Positions 42,361 to 42,361 of a stretch of 42,361 nucleotides of DNA are shown here, one piece after another. The DNA comes from Bacteroidia bacterium (lineage in GTDB: Bacteria; Bacteroidota; Bacteroidia; J057). Position 1 is the stretch's first letter, and each line of letters begins with the position of its first letter. The translations under genes and the position numbers were made by a program. The DNA is taken from contig JAIBAH010000028.1 in the NCBI GenBank assembly GCA_019695295.1, forward strand, positions 1 through 42,361, given 5' to 3'. A model generated the notes under the pieces. That model saw only the letters and a program-made list of their open reading frames with translations, was not told where the DNA came from and did no database searches.

Positions 42361-42361
42361 A

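Larger units (their letters stand above)
42157..42361 (-). mobile_element. End of an IS3-family insertion sequence (rest outside window)
   Basis: The terminal inverted repeat starts TGAGGTGTACCCC at 42157 and continues to TTTGGACA at 42181, the TG...CCCC...TTGGACA wording of IS3-family ends. Next is 120 bp of non-coding DNA with a hairpin, then the C-terminus of a transposase on the minus strand. The other end and the target duplication are off the window. Confidence 0.75.

Noticed and set aside
1-42361. Search for a CRISPR array, defence island or prophage
   Set aside because: No spaced direct repeats of CRISPR type, no nuclease-ATPase defence pair and no phage structural genes were seen; MazG and the NADAR-like gene alone do not make such a system.

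Overview
The window looks like a chromosomal segment of a Bacteroidota bacterium. Evidence: type IX secretion (T9SS) C-terminal sorting domains of both kinds (type A at 12184-12984, type B at 23045-29017), SprB-like and HYR adhesin modules, promoters with the Bacteroidota form TTG-N19/20-TAnnTTTG, starts without Shine-Dalgarno sequences, and moderately AT-rich DNA. A finer placement (for example Saprospiria or Chitinophagia) is only a guess. No rRNA, tRNA or CRISPR array was seen.

Layout. 1-9.8 kb: 3' part of an AddA/RecB-type helicase-nuclease running in from the left edge, a uspA-wzx-like pair on the minus strand, a 650-bp non-coding gap, a C-terminal processing protease, and a convergent secreted GH36 alpha-galactosidase. 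9.9-15.2 kb: an accessory-looking stretch of small genes of mostly unknown function: a two-gene unit whose membrane-anchored first gene has lost an in-frame start, a MazG pyrophosphohydrolase, a T9SS cargo protein, a possible NADAR-like protein, a four-helix membrane protein and an unknown protein. Strong hairpins lie between them. 15.3-17.1 kb: radical SAM/SPASM protein, thioredoxin with a clear terminator, then a gap filled with short repeats. 17.1-22.6 kb: a minus-strand row queA, ispD, YkgJ-type protein, DAACS symporter, outer-membrane-barrel-like protein, tsaB. 22.7-29.0 kb: an HMA metal-binding mini-protein and a giant multi-domain T9SS protein. 29.3-33.8 kb: GT2 glycosyltransferase, sufS, a histidine kinase and sufE, the last two overlapping. 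33.9-41.6 kb: a tightly packed plus-strand run beginning at a good promoter: EnvC-like protein, DinB-like protein, UMF1-type MFS transporter, LuxE-like acyl-activating protein, O-antigen ligase/TPR protein, SGNH hydrolase, PLD-like protein. 41.6-42.4 kb: a REP-associated (RAYT) transposase gene with a palindrome upstream, cut off by an IS3-family element that runs out of the right edge.

Themes are cell-envelope and surface work (Wzx, O-antigen ligase, GT2, EnvC, SGNH, T9SS adhesin), tRNA modification (QueA, TsaB) and Fe-S assembly (SufS/SufE). I found no convincing new defence or mobile system. The points most worth checking are the transposon-in-transposon right end, the sufS-kinase-sufE arrangement, the frame-broken gene at 10.6-11.3 kb, the promoter plus hairpin at 11.5 kb, and the modular giant protein.
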